64,000 bases of DNA from Antedon mediterranea (GCF_964355755.1 NC_092674.1:18056501-18120500), one strand, 5' to 3'; shown: positions 31,877 through 45,170, counted from the first letter of the stretch. Numbers and translations are program-made. Notes: a model not told the origin generated them from the letters alone.

Positions 31877-33765
31877 CCTGTTAATTAAAAAATCGTTTAT
31901 GCCTATTGTTGCATAAAGATCAAATTTAGACTGCAAATACTGGGATGATCACCCTAAATTTTCTTTTTCATTTAACAATTTTATATATATAGATGTATCT
32001 CTCCAAACTACTCCAACTACCTAATCTAATAATAGTACTATTAGCATACTACTGTACACTTTGTAGACAAGAAATAAGTTGTATCCACCTAGATGACTTA
32101 TGTTGGTACTGTACAGTCGATCGTCCTCTCACTGGTCTGGTCAACATAATCTACGCCTAGATTATTACAGTAATTAAAGTACATTATTACAGAGATTTTT
32201 TTTTTTTTGTCAGAAATCAAAGTTATGTGTATAGAAAGCAGTACTCGTATTAAAAACTAAGCAGGTTGTACTCTTGAACGCAAACTGGCAGGAAAATTTT
32301 GAATATTTTTTGTTGTTGAAATGATGGAATCCTAACTTCAATTTCCACGAACTGGAGACGAAGACATATTACGACCCTTTTATTTAAATTTATTTGGATA
32401 GACCTCCATGTAAATTCATTAAAGGCTATATGATTGTTTTATATTTTAATATGTGATAGTAGAAAATCATTGTGTATAATGAGGACTATGAATCTGATAT
32501 TTACTTGCATTCTCATCTTTTTAAAATGTTATTTATATTATAATGCTGGTAATGAATTTACTATTGAAAAAGTCATGTGTCCACTTACCTCAAATTGTGG
32601 CACACCTCTAACCTTGGTAGAACTGACTGTGTTCTATATGAGTACATTTAATTTGCCATATAGTAGTGTTTCCACCATACTTCAACCTGGTAATTGAATA
32701 CATTTCATCGGGGTAAAATTATCACCTTTAACATAAAGTATCCTCCTGAAACATGTATTTGTATTGTACTTCATCTACTATTCATTTAATTACTTAATAC
32801 TAATTTGGGTGATTTATGTCTAACTTCAGGAATGATCTGAGGCTAGAAGAACGAATTTCTGCACATATAATTTATATAAAAAATAAACCAATGTTTTCCT
32901 AAAAATTTAACCCCTAGGTTGATAACTAACAAAGAAATTATTGAAATTGTGTTCTCACAATATATGTGTACTGTATCTACATATGCATACTGCTGTACTT
33001 GTTTTTAACCGCATAATGGCATTAAAAAAAAAGAATGTTTTATAATTATTATGTTATTTCCAAATATTAAAGGTCTGAAACAGAAACTAAATGTTACCAA
33101 ACTATGTTTTTGAAAATCTCTTATGATATAATATAATGAACATAATATTAAATTATATTGACTATTTTTGATAATCATCATCGGTAAGGCCCTATACTGT
33201 TTATATTTAAGGAAAGTTTATATACACTATTATTTTATGCCTACCAATATTAGTATTAATTGTTTATGTAACTATTTTGTCTAATTGCATTGATTTTTTG
33301 TATAGGCCAATGGCATTAATGTTGTCTCAAATCAAATTAGCCTAATAATGCCATATTTAGAAACATAATTCATTGATTTCTGATATTCTGTACTTGTGTA
33401 TGCATTACTAAAATAGTAGTTATTTTATTTCATTTATAATGTATGTATAAACTTTTATTCAGTTTTTTTTTTACATTTTTAAGTTCAAAAATTATTAAAA
33501 TACCTATCTACCTTTCTGTTATTGTTATAATATTTTTTGAGGCAGATTGATTTCAATAAAAAAATTTAAACAATTAATTTGATTTATACTGTACTATGTT
33601 AGTTCAGGAGATGAAGTGTGTGTTGGTAGAATCTGGTGTGTTGGAGGTTGGTGATGTGAGGTGTATTTTTGTCACTTTAAGACCTAAATTAGATGTTTTC
33701 TGAAGAAAAGAAGCGAATAGGCTTCCCAATAAAATAGTATGTAATAGTTTGTAATTGATGAACCG
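31877..33765. other. Long AT-rich stretch, no gene seen
   Basis: Almost 1.9 kb with no convincing coding, RNA or terminal-repeat signal. An 87-codon frame at 32434-32697 has no recognisable features. Confidence 0.5.
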
Positions 33766-33945
33766 ATGTGCGAGAAACACGTCTGTAAATTCATCAATTT
33801 AAAGCATTTATTTTTTACTTTTTGTGTGATCTCCTTCGTAAAAGTATTTTTGAGGCCTAATTCTAAGGTGTGGTACTCACGATAAAGTTTCTTAATACAT
33901 TTTGAGTCGAAATAAATGACAGGTGCGAAAAGGAACTAGCGCCGT
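33766..33945 (+). repeat. Partial copy of the MULE-MITE interior repeat
   Basis: GCGAGAAACACGTCTGTAAA, then ATTCTAAGGTGTGGTACTCA and GACAGGTGCGAAAAGGAACT parallel 4570-4700, 11090-11230 and 63710-63850. It is the right-hand part of that dispersed repeat. Confidence 0.6.
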
Positions 33946-34496
33946 TGAATCTTATTCATTTAGGTGAGTTTTTGTTTCGCTAACAGGAGAGGCCTAGCTA
34001 CAGTAGGCCTGAATTTGCTGCTGCTACTGTACTACTAGTCTACTACTACTACTACTACTACTAGCACTGACAGTCTCGAGTAGCCTAACTGCTGCCTACT
34101 TCTGTCTCTAGAAGTAGAGTGTAGTAGGCCTAGCTAGGCAGTACACTGCTAGCTAGGGCTACAGTAGACCACCACCAGAAGGGATGTATTTTTGTTTTAA
34201 TCATGATGAATTGGTTTAATTTTTAAAGATTTCAACTATCTATTTGGCAGTGAAAATTAAAAAAAAAAAGAAAATCTAAATATTGTTTTGGATGTTTTAC
34301 TGATGCAATATTTTAAAAATATTTTCTGTATCAAATGCAATAGGTTCAAATTAATATTCCGCAAATAAACATTTTATGCAGATATTTTGACACAAATTTC
34401 TTTTTTTTTTTAGGTTGATTGATTGAACAATAAGAGCAAGTAGTGAGAAACATAAAATGTATCGTACAGTGGCAACATTCACAATTTATTGACTAT
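33946..34496. other. No gene seen; (TAC)n run
   Basis: Contains a (CTA)n microsatellite at about 34038-34063 and several AGGCCTA motifs. Confidence 0.4.
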
Positions 34497-35735
34497 GGGT
34501 GCAATTGGGTGGAGGGAGTCATTAAACTTGAACATTGAGGATAAATATGATGGTGATTGACCATTAATGCATTTGAAAGTTGTAAATAGTAGATGTTCCC
34601 TCCATTTACTGTAACCCAATTAAGTGTTTTAAAAATATCATTTATTGGTGTTATTTTAGTTCCCATTATTAAAAATAAGACTGGTGATATTTATTTATTT
34701 ATTCTTTATTTTGACTGGATTGCATTTTCAGTAATGCAGTACAGCTTTAAATAATGGTCCAGTTACAAGTTTAAAAGTAAAGAAAAATTATAACATATAA
34801 AAATACAGAAAGATAAAAGCATAGTAGGCCTAATTTAAAAGATATACAGAACAGTTAAAAACAAATTTTCTTTAGTATAAAAGACATTTTTTTATTTAAT
34901 AAATAATTTCCCAGTTACTTTTGTTCTAGTTTCAGTTGGTAAAAGATTCCATTCTTCTGTTGCTCTGTATTTGAAGGTTCTTTTACCTTGACCATTTTTC
35001 CAATTTGGTGTTATTAATGTTTTACAACTTTGGCTACGGGTGCATTTGGGTGGAGGGAGTCATAAAACTTAAACATTGAGGATAAATATGATGGTGAATG
35101 TCCATTAATGCATTTGAAAATTGTAAATAGTAGATGTTCCCTCCATTTACTGTAACCCAATTAAGTGTTTTAAAAATATCATTTATTGGTGTTATTTTAG
35201 TTCCCATTATTAAAAATAAGACTGGTGATATTTATTTATTTATTCTTTATTTTGACTGGATTGCATTTTCAGTAATGCAGTACAGCTTTAAATAATGGTC
35301 CAGTTACAAGTTTAAAAGTAAAGAAAAATTATAACATATAAAAATACAGAAAGATAAAAGCATAGTAGGCCTAATTTAAAAGATATACAGAACAGTTAAA
35401 AACAAATTTTCTTTAGTATAAAAGACATTTTTTTATTTAATAAATAATTTCCCAGTTACTTTTGTTCTAGTTTCAGTTGGTAAAAGATTCCATTCTTCTG
35501 TTGCTCTGTATTTGAAGGTTCTTTTACCTTGACCATTTTTCCAATTTGGTGTTATTAATGTTTTACAACTTTGGCTACGGGTGCATTTGGGTGGAGGGAG
35601 TCATAAAACTTAAACATTGAGGATAAATATGATGGTGAATGTCCATTAATGCATTTGAAAATTGTAAATAGTAGATGTTCCCTCCATTTAGTGTAACCCA
35701 ATTAAGTGTTTTAAAAATATCATTTATTGGTGTGT
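34497..35735 (-). repeat. 541-bp tandem array made from a non-LTR 3' end
   Basis: GGGTGCA(A/T)TTGGGTGGAGGG occurs at 34497, 35038 and 35579, exactly 541 bp apart. Units one and two are nearly identical; the third is cut off at about 35735. On the minus strand each unit encodes the end of an RT polyprotein (INDIFKTLNWVT, KRTFKYRATEEWNLLPTETR) followed by a 3' UTR with AATAAATAAATA. The array is therefore a tandem multiplication of the terminal 541 bp of a CR1-group element. Confidence 0.85.
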
Positions 35736-35776
35736 ATATATATCTGCGGATAACAGAACTCAACCTAATCTATTGA

Positions 35777-35940
35777 ACAAATAATGAATGTTTATGAGTG
35801 TAATGGTACAAATAATGGCACGAGGTGAATGATGAAAGGTTATATCAACGAGGCGATGAGCCGAGTTGATATAACCTTTCATCATTCACCAAGTGCCATT
35901 ATTTGTACCATTACACGAATACAAAACATTCATTATTTGT
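35777..35940. repeat. 164-bp near-perfect palindrome
   Basis: ACAAATAATGAATG at the left end is the inverse complement of CATTCATTATTTGT at the right end, and pairing continues through GGTACAAATAATGGCAC and GAATGATGAAAGGTTATATC to a short centre GAGGCGATGAGCCGA. It would form a long hairpin in single-stranded DNA or RNA. It may be the end of a foldback or Helitron-like element. Confidence 0.75.
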
Positions 35941-36640
35941 TTTATATAACATCTAAATAAATTCTAGTTATTTGAATCAAATAAAAGGTAGCCCTAACCA
36001 AAGCTTACTACATTTCATTCACACACATTGATTAAAAACAGTAACATTTGGTTTTTAATAATTTTATATTAAATGTTATATTTATATGGATTTCGTAAAC
36101 ACACCTACTTTTGTGTTAATTATGTCAACAAACGACCAAACAATCCTAGGCCTAGCAAGGCTAAAACGCCTAGGCTAGGGCTAGCCTAATACTAGCATGG
36201 CCTAGGCTACCCTAGTAGCCTAGTAGTACTAGCTTGGCTGAAAGGCAAAACTTCGACAGACAATTGGAACTTATCTAAGCTAATTATGGTTTTTCCAACA
36301 ATTCCACGTCTTGTAGGGATGTCCCCATTAATTAATCAAAATCCTAAAAACGATCTAAAGCTAATTTAAATGCCTTTTTGAATGAAATTAGTACATAATG
36401 TCCAAATCGTACACAAATATCTGCTGCTGTTGCATATCTCGCGGTGGTGTTTACAAATGAAACTGAGACCAGACGACAGGTGGCGTGGCGCTGTTGTATT
36501 TCACAGTACAGAGCCATATCATAGGATAATTTGTGTACTAGATTTTTTTTCATCCGCGAGACGTTTTTTTTTTCGTACACAAAAATGTTTCAAAAAGTAC
36601 TATTTAACGATCGTTGAATAGTGCGTACTATTGCACGCCA
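35941..36640. other. AT-rich stretch, no gene seen
   Basis: AGGCCTA/CCTAGG clusters at 36150-36235; otherwise nothing recognised. Confidence 0.4.
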
Positions 36641-36686
36641 TGTGACCCACAATCGTCCAATCAAATGACAGGAATTTATTTAGGTG

Positions 36687-36960
36687 TTATATAATTAATA
36701 ATATTTGAAGCGTATTTAAATTTTGATTTGTACAATTAGTCCATACAGCACTACAATAGTCAAACAATGGCATTACAAGAGAATTTGCCAGCATAATAGT
36801 TGTATGAGATGGCAAGTAGTATTTCACACGTCCTATTACCCCTATTCGTTTAGAAACTTTTGATGATACACTATTTATTTGATCCTTCCACGTCAATTTA
36901 GGATCAAATATAACACCTAAATACTTAAATGAAAATTACCAGGGCACAATTTAGACTGGC
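36687..36960 (-). pseudogene. Non-LTR RT C-terminal fragment
   Basis: On the minus strand the frame reads LTWKDQINSVSSKVSKRIGV, then LANSLVMPLFDYCSAVWTN, the post-catalytic region of CR1/Jockey-group RTs. The immediately upstream YLGV-like part is in another frame. No FADD box. A short decayed piece. Confidence 0.7.
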
Positions 36961-37135
36961 TGTTAAACATATGGAATGATCCCCCTCAGAATTCTGATAC
37001 ATTTGAGAAAGGGCGATGGACTTAGACAAGATTGAATATTTCATATGTTGCTTTGCTGCTTGTTTTTTTGGTATTTTTATGAATGATTTTTTTGATATTT
37101 TTTGTGTGGATATTTTCTGATATATTTATTGAATA

Positions 37136-37230
37136 ATAATAATAATAATAATAATAACAGGATTTTTATAGCGCACATACCACTCAAGAGTGCTCAAGGC
37201 GCATTAAAAAAAAATGCTACATTTTATCTT
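37136..37230 (+). repeat. (AAT)n microsatellite and GCGCAT-rich segment
   Basis: About seven AAT units, then TTTTTATAGCGCACATACCA and CTCAAGAGTGCTCAAGGCGC. The pairing of an AAT run with this segment looks like the end of a short interspersed element, but no head is visible. Confidence 0.4.
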
Positions 37231-38457
37231 TATGTGCTGTGTAAGAAGGTTACACAGACTCTTGTCATAGGGATTTAGTTCCCCCTGTGTTTCCTGCCAC
37301 TTACTATGTAGTTGTTTGTTTATTGTTTTATGATTGGCAATAATATTAAGAATAAGAATAAGAATTGTGTATATGATGCTAGATTACCTTTTCACCAAAA
37401 GCAACATACCATTAACTGGAGGGTTGATTTATAATTTTCCCAGTATAATGTTGAATTAAGATACAAGCAGTAAGTAAAAAAAAAGAATGACTTTCCTCTT
37501 ATTTCTTTCAAATATTAACAACAATACTAAATGTCAATGCAGTAAAATATCATTATACTGTAAAGTAGGTCCAGATCTATTATTTTTCAATAACTCTTAA
37601 AGTATTTAGTTAAATGCATATATTTATATTAAACATGAATAGAAAGTATTACTTCTGCATCATTTTCCATTATTTTCATTTCTAGGATGTACGGTTTACC
37701 AGTTCTGAGGAATCGGACATTACTGAGGTCAAAGGTAACATTTTAATAGGCTTCAAATCTTAAAATTTTGTATACAAGTTGCCATACCAAGTTTTATGCT
37801 TCTAACTAAATTAAGTATTTTGGGTCTATGGAGCTCCACTATTACTGTTAAATAATTTAATTAATAATCAAGTACAGTGTTGCTGATACGACTGTATATT
37901 TTACAGTATTGTTTTACATCACTGTATTCGCAATTACAAATTGCTACTGTAAATTTTACAGTAGATTGTTAACGCATAGAGTTGTCTATTGAGTTGAGAC
38001 TATTATGTCTCATATAGATACTGTATACAGTATATACTGTATATCTATTTATAGTGTAGCATAGGTGAATTTATAGGACCCACATACTTGTTGGTATGAT
38101 GACATTATCAAAATCAAACATGAAGATGACAATTGCGGACGTTACTGATTTGAGCAAAAAGATATAAGATTTGAAAGAAAATTTGTTCGTTTTTATGTGC
38201 TAATATATTTATCATTGATCTGAAGTTGATTGATATGTGATGAGTTATTGATATATGAATGATTTAAAGGTGATTTCACAAATATAAATAAATAAACGTA
38301 TAAATGATGTAACGGATGAGTGATCATGCTAAAAAGCTTATTAGGATAAGTTACATTATTTGGAAGATATTGTGAAATTTTGGTGATCATTAACATTTCA
38401 CTTTTTGAGATAATTATTACACAAAATAGTGTACAGAAAGAAACACTAATATTAAAT
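37231..38457. other. AT-rich stretch, no gene seen
   Basis: Nothing coding. ACAGTAT/ATACTGT motifs cluster at 37880-38045, including a small palindrome around GTATACAGTATATACTGTAT. Confidence 0.4.
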
Positions 38458-39004
38458 AAAGACACCTTCCCTACGTTTTTTAGATCTATTTTAAGATCAC
38501 AAACTATATTTAATGTAAAAATAATTTTCGTCTAATAATTCTAGCGGCCAGCTATAAATCCCAAAATGCATTGCGCGCGGATTGATATTTCTGTTTTTCT
38601 TCTGTAATTCACCCACTTTTCGATCGATCGTGAGGCCAAAACAAATGTTTTCAGCGAAAATACCGGGTTTTCCCCAATTTGTATCAACGGTGTCTGGCAA
38701 AAATAGAAAGACAATTAATGCAGCAACTATACAACGTCAAGCTAGGTATATAGCTAGCGTACGATGTTCGTACGTTACCGATGTTTACCAGTAGGCCTAC
38801 AAAACTAAGCCTAGCTAGACTAGGCCTAAAGACCGTCCACGAGAGGTCAGTCGCCGCGAGCTACTTAGGTAGTGCATTGTTTCTGACTTTTTATCAAAAT
38901 ACCATAAAACGTACAATTAAGGAAGGAATGACCTGGTTTAATGTTTTTAAAGTAATATATATGTATTATTTTTACAAAAGTCACAAATTGTAGGGAAGGT
39001 GTCT
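38458..39004 (+). mobile_element. MITE family B, copy 2
   Basis: Ends AGACACCTTCCCTACG and GTAGGGAAGGTGTCT are inverted copies. The body matches 5001-5634 inverted, about 33 kb away. No coding capacity and no clear duplication at the edges. Confidence 0.75.
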
Positions 39005-39179
39005 GTAAAGTTTTCATACAATAACAATAGGTGATTATTATTAGTATTCTAAATGATCACTTAATAATAAAGATTTCATACAATAACAGTAGGTGATCAT
39101 TTTATTTATAAATAATCACCTAATAATACAATATAATAATACAATATATAATAACATTTAATTGTGTTCTCCAGTAGCC

Positions 39180-40190
39180 ATAAGATAAGATAAGATAACT
39201 TTTATTGATCCTCAAAAAGGAAATTCATTGCTCGTCATAAAAATACAAAGAAAACACAATAAATACAATGATAGGATAGAACAACCATTCATATAAAAAC
39301 ATCTAAAAAATACAAAATAAGCTAAGTTATTATCTTCTTGACTTCCTGTTGTACTGGATGATACCGGAGGGGATAAAGGATTTGGCATATCGATTTGTTT
39401 TCATACTGAGGAGCCTCAATCTACCACTTGGATTAAGTTGGTCTATGATTACTTTGTGGAGAGGATGAGAGGCATCAGACGCAATGAGATCTTTCTGGAG
39501 GTGTTCTAGGTGCACATCGGTAATGGAAGGCAGTTCCAGACCAATCATTTTACCAGCCCGACGGATGAAAGTTTCAAGGCGTCCTTTATTCTCTCCGGTA
39601 GCATTACCAGCCCAACAGGAGAGGCAGTATAGGTCCAAACACTACATATTACGGATCTATAGAACGAAAGTAACATCAGATCACCGGAGTTAAATTTAGA
39701 TAAAGTTCTCATACAATACATTCTGGGATTTTATTTTTTGCTGATGAAGTCTATGTGGTCTCCACAACTTAGTTTATCATTGAAAACAATTCCTAGATAC
39801 TTGTACTGGTCAACAATTTCAATTTCTTTACATTTGATAGTGATTGGTTGAAAATTAAATTTATGTTTAGTCCTAAAATCAATGATCATCTCCTTTGTTT
39901 TTGATGCATTTATTTGGAGATAATTATCGTCACAAAATTTAACAAATCTTTGTATTTCGCTATGATAATTTTCATCATTGTTTGAAACTATAAGACCAAT
40001 AGTATAGCCATATACGTTCATAATAGTCGTGACAGTAACCACATATGAACTACAGAAAATGACCATGTGGAGCACTAGTAACGCTCCTTTATTATTATTA
40101 TTATTCAAAAGTGTGGTCTTTGTACTTTTTGCAAATTTAACATATTCTATTCTGTGATTGTATCTATGCAAATAAATTGTGGACATTTTG
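39180..40190 (-). pseudogene. Rex1/Babar-like retrotransposon fragment
   Basis: Two minus-strand frames (40186-39731 and 39638-39330) encode the post-catalytic RT part: LQINASKTKEMIIDFRT, IVDQYKYLGIVFNDKLS, then SCWAGNATGENKGRLETFIR, HPLHKVIIDQLNPSGRLRLL and AKSFIPSGI. The layout parallels the plus-strand element at 30310-31876. The 3' end is GAGGATCAATAAAAGTTATC with an (ATCTT)n tail at 39183-39199. A frameshift near 39730-39640 separates the two frames; the catalytic core is missing. Confidence 0.8.
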
Positions 40191-41431
40191 TAATAATAAA
40201 CAAATAAAAAACAGTTGTTGGAATAAACTAATTTAAAGGAAAATATTAGTTTAGGCTAATTTAACCATCAAACTTTAGGACTAGGATTTTGTGAAACGTA
40301 ATATAACAATAGAAGAGTATGAGGAATCGTTTAATGACCAAATAGAAAAATTTAGTGACGAAAGGAAACTATTGAAAATTTTAACTTTATAAAGGCAAAA
40401 ACATTGATATTTGAGTTTTTGAATCTAGTTGTTAGACTTGCGTTATTTATCAAGGATTGTATTTCAAAAGTTAGGCCTATTACGTTCTCACAATATGACT
40501 CACTCCAATGATTAAATTCTAGAGGGAGACTGGGATTTTATGACCAGTATCTGCGTTCTAATTTAATATTGTTTTCATATTCAATCTTGCAGAGGACCGG
40601 AGAATTTTTAGGCTATTGTCTGAGGCACTTACAGGATATTTTTGTATATCCCAATGTTCCAATAAAAAAAAAAGCAATTGGCTGTGTTGCTTTTCACATG
40701 ATTAAATCTTGTAGGCTTAGTAGTTTTAGAGTGGACACATACCTATCAACATAATCAGTCATCAAACATTTGTGGCTTTTTCAAATGATTAAACTCTCTG
40801 GGCGCATCATGCTTTAATCCTAAGTTTTCTTTAATGCCAAATTATTTACTGTATTTTAATTGCATATTGACCACTTTAGAACATAATTAAAACAAATATA
40901 GAATGAGACCTTTTGCAGCATTTTGTTGATGGATTTATGTCAGGCAGTCAAAATGGAATGTAATCATGTGGATACTTGACTGATAGTAAATTCTCCATAT
41001 ATGTTTGTAGGTGATGCCAGCCAAGTTGCTTATAAATCTGGAAAAAAAAATAATGAAAGAAATATGTTAGTTGTAAAATCAAGTTAAAAAAGGCCATTTT
41101 GAGAATTTTATAAAATGTTTAAATTTTTTTTCTTGCACACACAGGTCAGCATTTTTACGGAAATAATGACGCATGTAAAACCAAAAAAATGAGTAATTTG
41201 TGTCTTGATGACATTATCATATTAAAAAATTAGAATATAGGTGGGTCCAGTATTTTATTTTGTTACGGTGATCTTTCAAAATCCTGTTGCGCATGGGCAA
41301 AATTAGAAGTTCTCGCAGTTTTTCCCATTGACCACTGTTTCGTAATGGACAACTTATCACTCGGTAAGATTGATAACGAAAAAACAAGAAAAATAAGTAG
41401 GGCTTGAGAGCTTGCGGGTCCGGCATGCTAA
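40191..41431. other. AT-rich stretch before the DIRS element
   Basis: No gene recognised. No inverted terminal repeat matching the 3' side of the DIRS element was found here, so its 5' end is probably missing or diverged. Confidence 0.4.
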
Positions 41432-42445
41432 TTGACTGCGGTAAGCAAGCCTCCGATGCAGAGCCCAGCAGCAGGAGGAGGAGCTAAGCCTCCTTCGTCT
41501 GCGTCAAAATCGAAGGCGCAAAAAACAACGCCATCGACACCGGCCAAGCGCACGTCGTTATCAGGTAACCTGATAGACTCCCGTTTGTCGGAGATTGAAA
41601 AATCTATACAACAACAGAGTGTTCAAAACCAAACTCTGTCAGATTTGCTGTTACAAGTGTTGAACACTACAGCATCTGGGCCACAACAACGCACTGACGA
41701 CGCTGATAATATCAGTGGTGATGATAATAATAATATAGGCCTAGGCCCAGAGGGTTACTATGGTGATGATTATTATCCATCTAGCCTAGATAGTACTCCA
41801 GACGAAGTGGGAACTAGCGCCGGTCCTGGCGACCTACTAGGCCTAGCTGAGCAAGGCTTGGCCTCACAAATCGAAAGTAGGCCTAAGATGGACACCCCAC
41901 AAATTGTTGGGGAACAAAAACCCCCAGGGTTTGCAGCCAGATTTGCTGCAACGATTGATGTCGGCCCACCGATTGATGATAACATAGCCTAAATTATCTG
42001 GTACACTCACCAATGGAGGAAACAGCAACAAGTGACCTCCATAAGGCTTACAGTTGCCCAAGAAACGCCATAAACTTAGTGGTGCCAAAGTTGCAACGCA
42101 TTCAGAAACCCCTAATAAAGGGGATCATAGCAATTGCTAGATATACCAAAAACTTGGCAACTGAAAACACCGAGGTTCAAGACTCCTTTGCTCTCTTAGC
42201 AAATGCAAATTATGAGCTCCCTTCCCTGTGGAAAGATATGCTTAGACCAGAACTAAGTGCAAAATATGCACAATTGTGCAAACCAACCAATAATGAATAT
42301 AATTTTTGTTTGGGGATTTGGGCAAGAGGCGACGGCAGGCCTATTTAAGCAACTACAAAGTCATGCAAAGTTTAAGCCAAGGTTTCATCCATACCGGCCA
42401 GCTCCGAGCCAAGCCTACAGCAGGCCTTTTTTAGGCCAGCAGTAA
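41432..42445 (+). pseudogene. DIRS-like gag, frameshifted
   Basis: The first frame (41432-41992) is rich in Ser, Pro, Asp and Gly, with a short predicted coil (LSEIEKSIQQQSVQNQTL). After a stop and frame change, 42013-42348 encodes LVVPKLQRIQKPLIKG and LLANANYELPSLWKDMLRPE, then another frame change leads to YRPAPSQAYSRPFLGQQ (to 42445). The combination of LLANANYEL and a Pro/Arg-rich tail is typical of DIRS gag. In an intact copy it would make the RNA-binding particle protein. Confidence 0.7.
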
Positions 42446-42599
42446 GGGGCGACGCCCGGATCGTACTTGGACGCAAAGTCAGCCAACAAAATGACCACAT
42501 CCAACAAAGGTGCAACCGAAAAACCAACAGAGGTACGTAGGTAAGGATATCCTTTACTATTGATAATGCTAAGTTATTACACATAACCCCACATGAACC

Positions 42600-43583
42600 A
42601 ATGGGAGGCCGATTGAAACTATACGTCTGATCAATTCATATATCATCATGGCTATGAGATTGAATTCTCAAAATCCGTTCCTTTATTTTTGACTGTAAAT
42701 ATCCCTCATCCCTATAAACTAGGTGAGGAGGAAATGAAAGCAATTGATAGAGAGCTATGCAATATACTACATAAGGGTGTTGTGACACTCTCTAAACATG
42801 AAAAAGGTCAGGTTGTATCCAATATCTTTGCTAGGCCAAAAAAGGATGGATACAGGATGATTCTAGACATTTCAAAGTTGAATAAAACTTACAAGCATTT
42901 TAAAATGGAAACATTTACAAATGTTATAACACAAATATCTCTAGGTGACTACATGGCGTCAGTAGACCTAAAGGATGCCTACTACACAGTACCGATTGCT
43001 GACTCAGCCATAAAGTACCTAAAGTTTATGTGGAGAGGTAAACTATACCAGTATATGGCATTGCCCAATGGATTGAGTTCTGGGCCTAAGACTCTTTACA
43101 AAGATCTTAAAACCTCCTCTCTCACACCTTAGGAAGAATGGCCATATTGTATTTGCCTACATTGACGATATCCTCTGCATCAATTCCTCTAGGGAACATG
43201 CTAAGGTCACGGCTTTAGAAACGTGTTCAGTCCTTTCCAGCTTGGGATTTATTATAAATCAAGATAAATCTAGGCTCCTGCCACAACAAATCATACAATT
43301 TTTAGGGTTTGAAATAAATTCTGCCAATATGACAGTTACCCTTCCACAATCCAAAAAGATGGATATTTTAGAAGGATGTGAAAACTTACTTGTAGGGGAT
43401 ACACCTTCAATCCGCCAGGTGGCAAAATTGCTGGGAAAAATAATTGCAGCGTTACCTGCAGTGGAGTATGGTAAACTCCACTACAGAGATCTAGAAAAGG
43501 ATAAAATTATCGCCCTTAAACAAAATCACGGTCATTTTGACAGGCCAATGCAACTTTCTAAACAGGGAAGGGAAGATGTACAC
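42600..43583 (+). pseudogene. DIRS-like reverse transcriptase
   Basis: Starts with YTSDQFIYHHGYEIEF (42620-42670), a segment common upstream of DIRS RT. The frame 42689-43132 encodes SNIFARPKKDGYRMILDISK, YMASVDLKDAYYTVPI and YQYMALPNGLSSGPK; a frameshift at about 43105 leads to the catalytic FAYIDDILC (43150-43175) and then to FLGFEINSANMTVTLP (43242-43583). The reading breaks off at the foldback insertion at 43584 and resumes at 46982. Confidence 0.85.
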
Positions 43584-44310
43584 TAGTCCAAAAGCATTAG
43601 TTCATAAGTATAGGCAGACCCGGACATTTCTGGTAACAAGCTAATTTTTTCAGGAAAGGTCCAGAACTATGATTGGAACATCATACTAAAAGTCCTGAAA
43701 AATCCTCCTTGTGCTCTCCGAGAAAATCAAGATGGCGTCCAAAATGGTTGCCATTTTAATTAGTCTATAACTTTGTAACCGCTTGTCGTAGAGTATTGAT
43801 TTTGGTGTCAAATAGTTCACAGTATATACATTCCTATTTGCCCTAACAGAAAATTTTGTAAAAAAATGGCCGCTACTACAGTTTCTGGTAGTTTGACCTT
43901 TGACCTGGTCTTATCATATCTCGGTAATGGCTTGTCATAGAGAATTGAGATTAGACCCAAATTGTTCAGAACATGCATATTTATATTTGGTGTAATGAAA
44001 TATTTTATCTCAAAATGACCGGAAGTGAGGTTATTGACCTCTTATTGACCTATTCAAATATCTTTTACCATATCTTAAGAAATATTTACCGTATAACGTT
44101 ACTTTTGGTGTCAAATTGTTTGGAACATATACATTTCTATTTAGTCTAATACAAAAGTTTGCCCTAAAATGCTCGGAAGTAAGTTAAATTATTGAACATT
44201 TTAAAAATCAAAGAGCTGCATAGGCAGAGTATATGAATACTGTAGATAAAATCAAAAACAAAATTTTAACTCTGCCTTAAAACATGTTTTTGGCGTAGCA
44301 CATCATCAGG

Positions 44311-44460
44311 TTTTTATTTTTTAAATTTTATTTTATTCAATTTCCAGGTAACATACAAAAATCATAAACAAGGCACGGCATCATTCAACAAAACAGAACA
44401 ACCAAAAGTGGATCAGTTCAAAAGAACTGCACTGTCGAGTGGCTTTCCCAACTAATAGTA
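44311..44460 (-). mobile_element. 5'-truncated retrotransposon tail inside the foldback
   Basis: On the minus strand GTTGGGAAAGCCACTCGACA is followed by GGAAATTGAATAAAATAAAA and an A-rich tail, the arrangement seen at non-LTR 3' ends. No coding part remains. Confidence 0.45.
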
Positions 44461-44739
44461 CGAAAAACGCAATAGACATAAAAACACAGTGATAGTCTAG
44501 ATGAATTCGATATCAGTAATACATTTTTTCAAATCCCTTCTAAACCCCCCAAAAAAGGGTAAGGTAAAGTGAATTGTTACAAAAAGAAAATATAAAGTCA
44601 ATAAATTACAAAGAACAACTGTCAGTGGCTAATCAAAGTTGGTTAAGTAAGCAAAAGACAATTGGAAAATAGCTATGTACATGGCACATATCCGGATTGT
44701 CAAAAACAAATGTCAAAGACCCTTTATCTGCAATACGAT

Positions 44740-45170
44740 GTCGGTTGGTAAACACTAACTCATATTCATATTTTTTCGTTATTTTTACACTGGATGTTAA
44801 TACTTGGAGGCAAATATAAATGTTTTTAAACATTTTTCAAAATTTTTTAACATTTTCAGCAATTTCGCTCGGTTGGTCAGTTAGTAAACACTAACTCATA
44901 TTCATATTTTCCGTTATTTTGACACTCGATATTAATACTTGGAGGCAAATATAAATGTTTTTAAACATTTTTCAACATTTTTAAACATTTTCAGCAATTT
45001 CGGTTAGTCGGTCGGTCGGTAAAGACTAATTCATATTCATATTTTTTCGTTATTTTGACAGTGGATATTAATACTTGGAGGAAAATATACATGTTTTTAA
45101 AATTCTATCTACATTTTCAAAAATTTTCACCAATTTCGGTCGGTAGGTCGGTCGATAGGTTGGTCGGTAG
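44740..45170 (+). repeat. Tandem units of about 130 bp and GGTCGGTA-type repeat
   Basis: Three to four units contain ACTAACTCATATTCATATTT, then TTAATACTTGGAGGCAAATA and AAATGTTTTTAAACATTTTT; each starts with a run of (G)GTCGGT. The last boundary (45135-45175) is a nearly pure GGTCGGTA run. Confidence 0.7.

Noticed and set aside
32434-32697. Small secreted-type protein
   Set aside because: Hydrophobic start only; AT-rich DNA, no conserved feature and no neighbouring gene signals.
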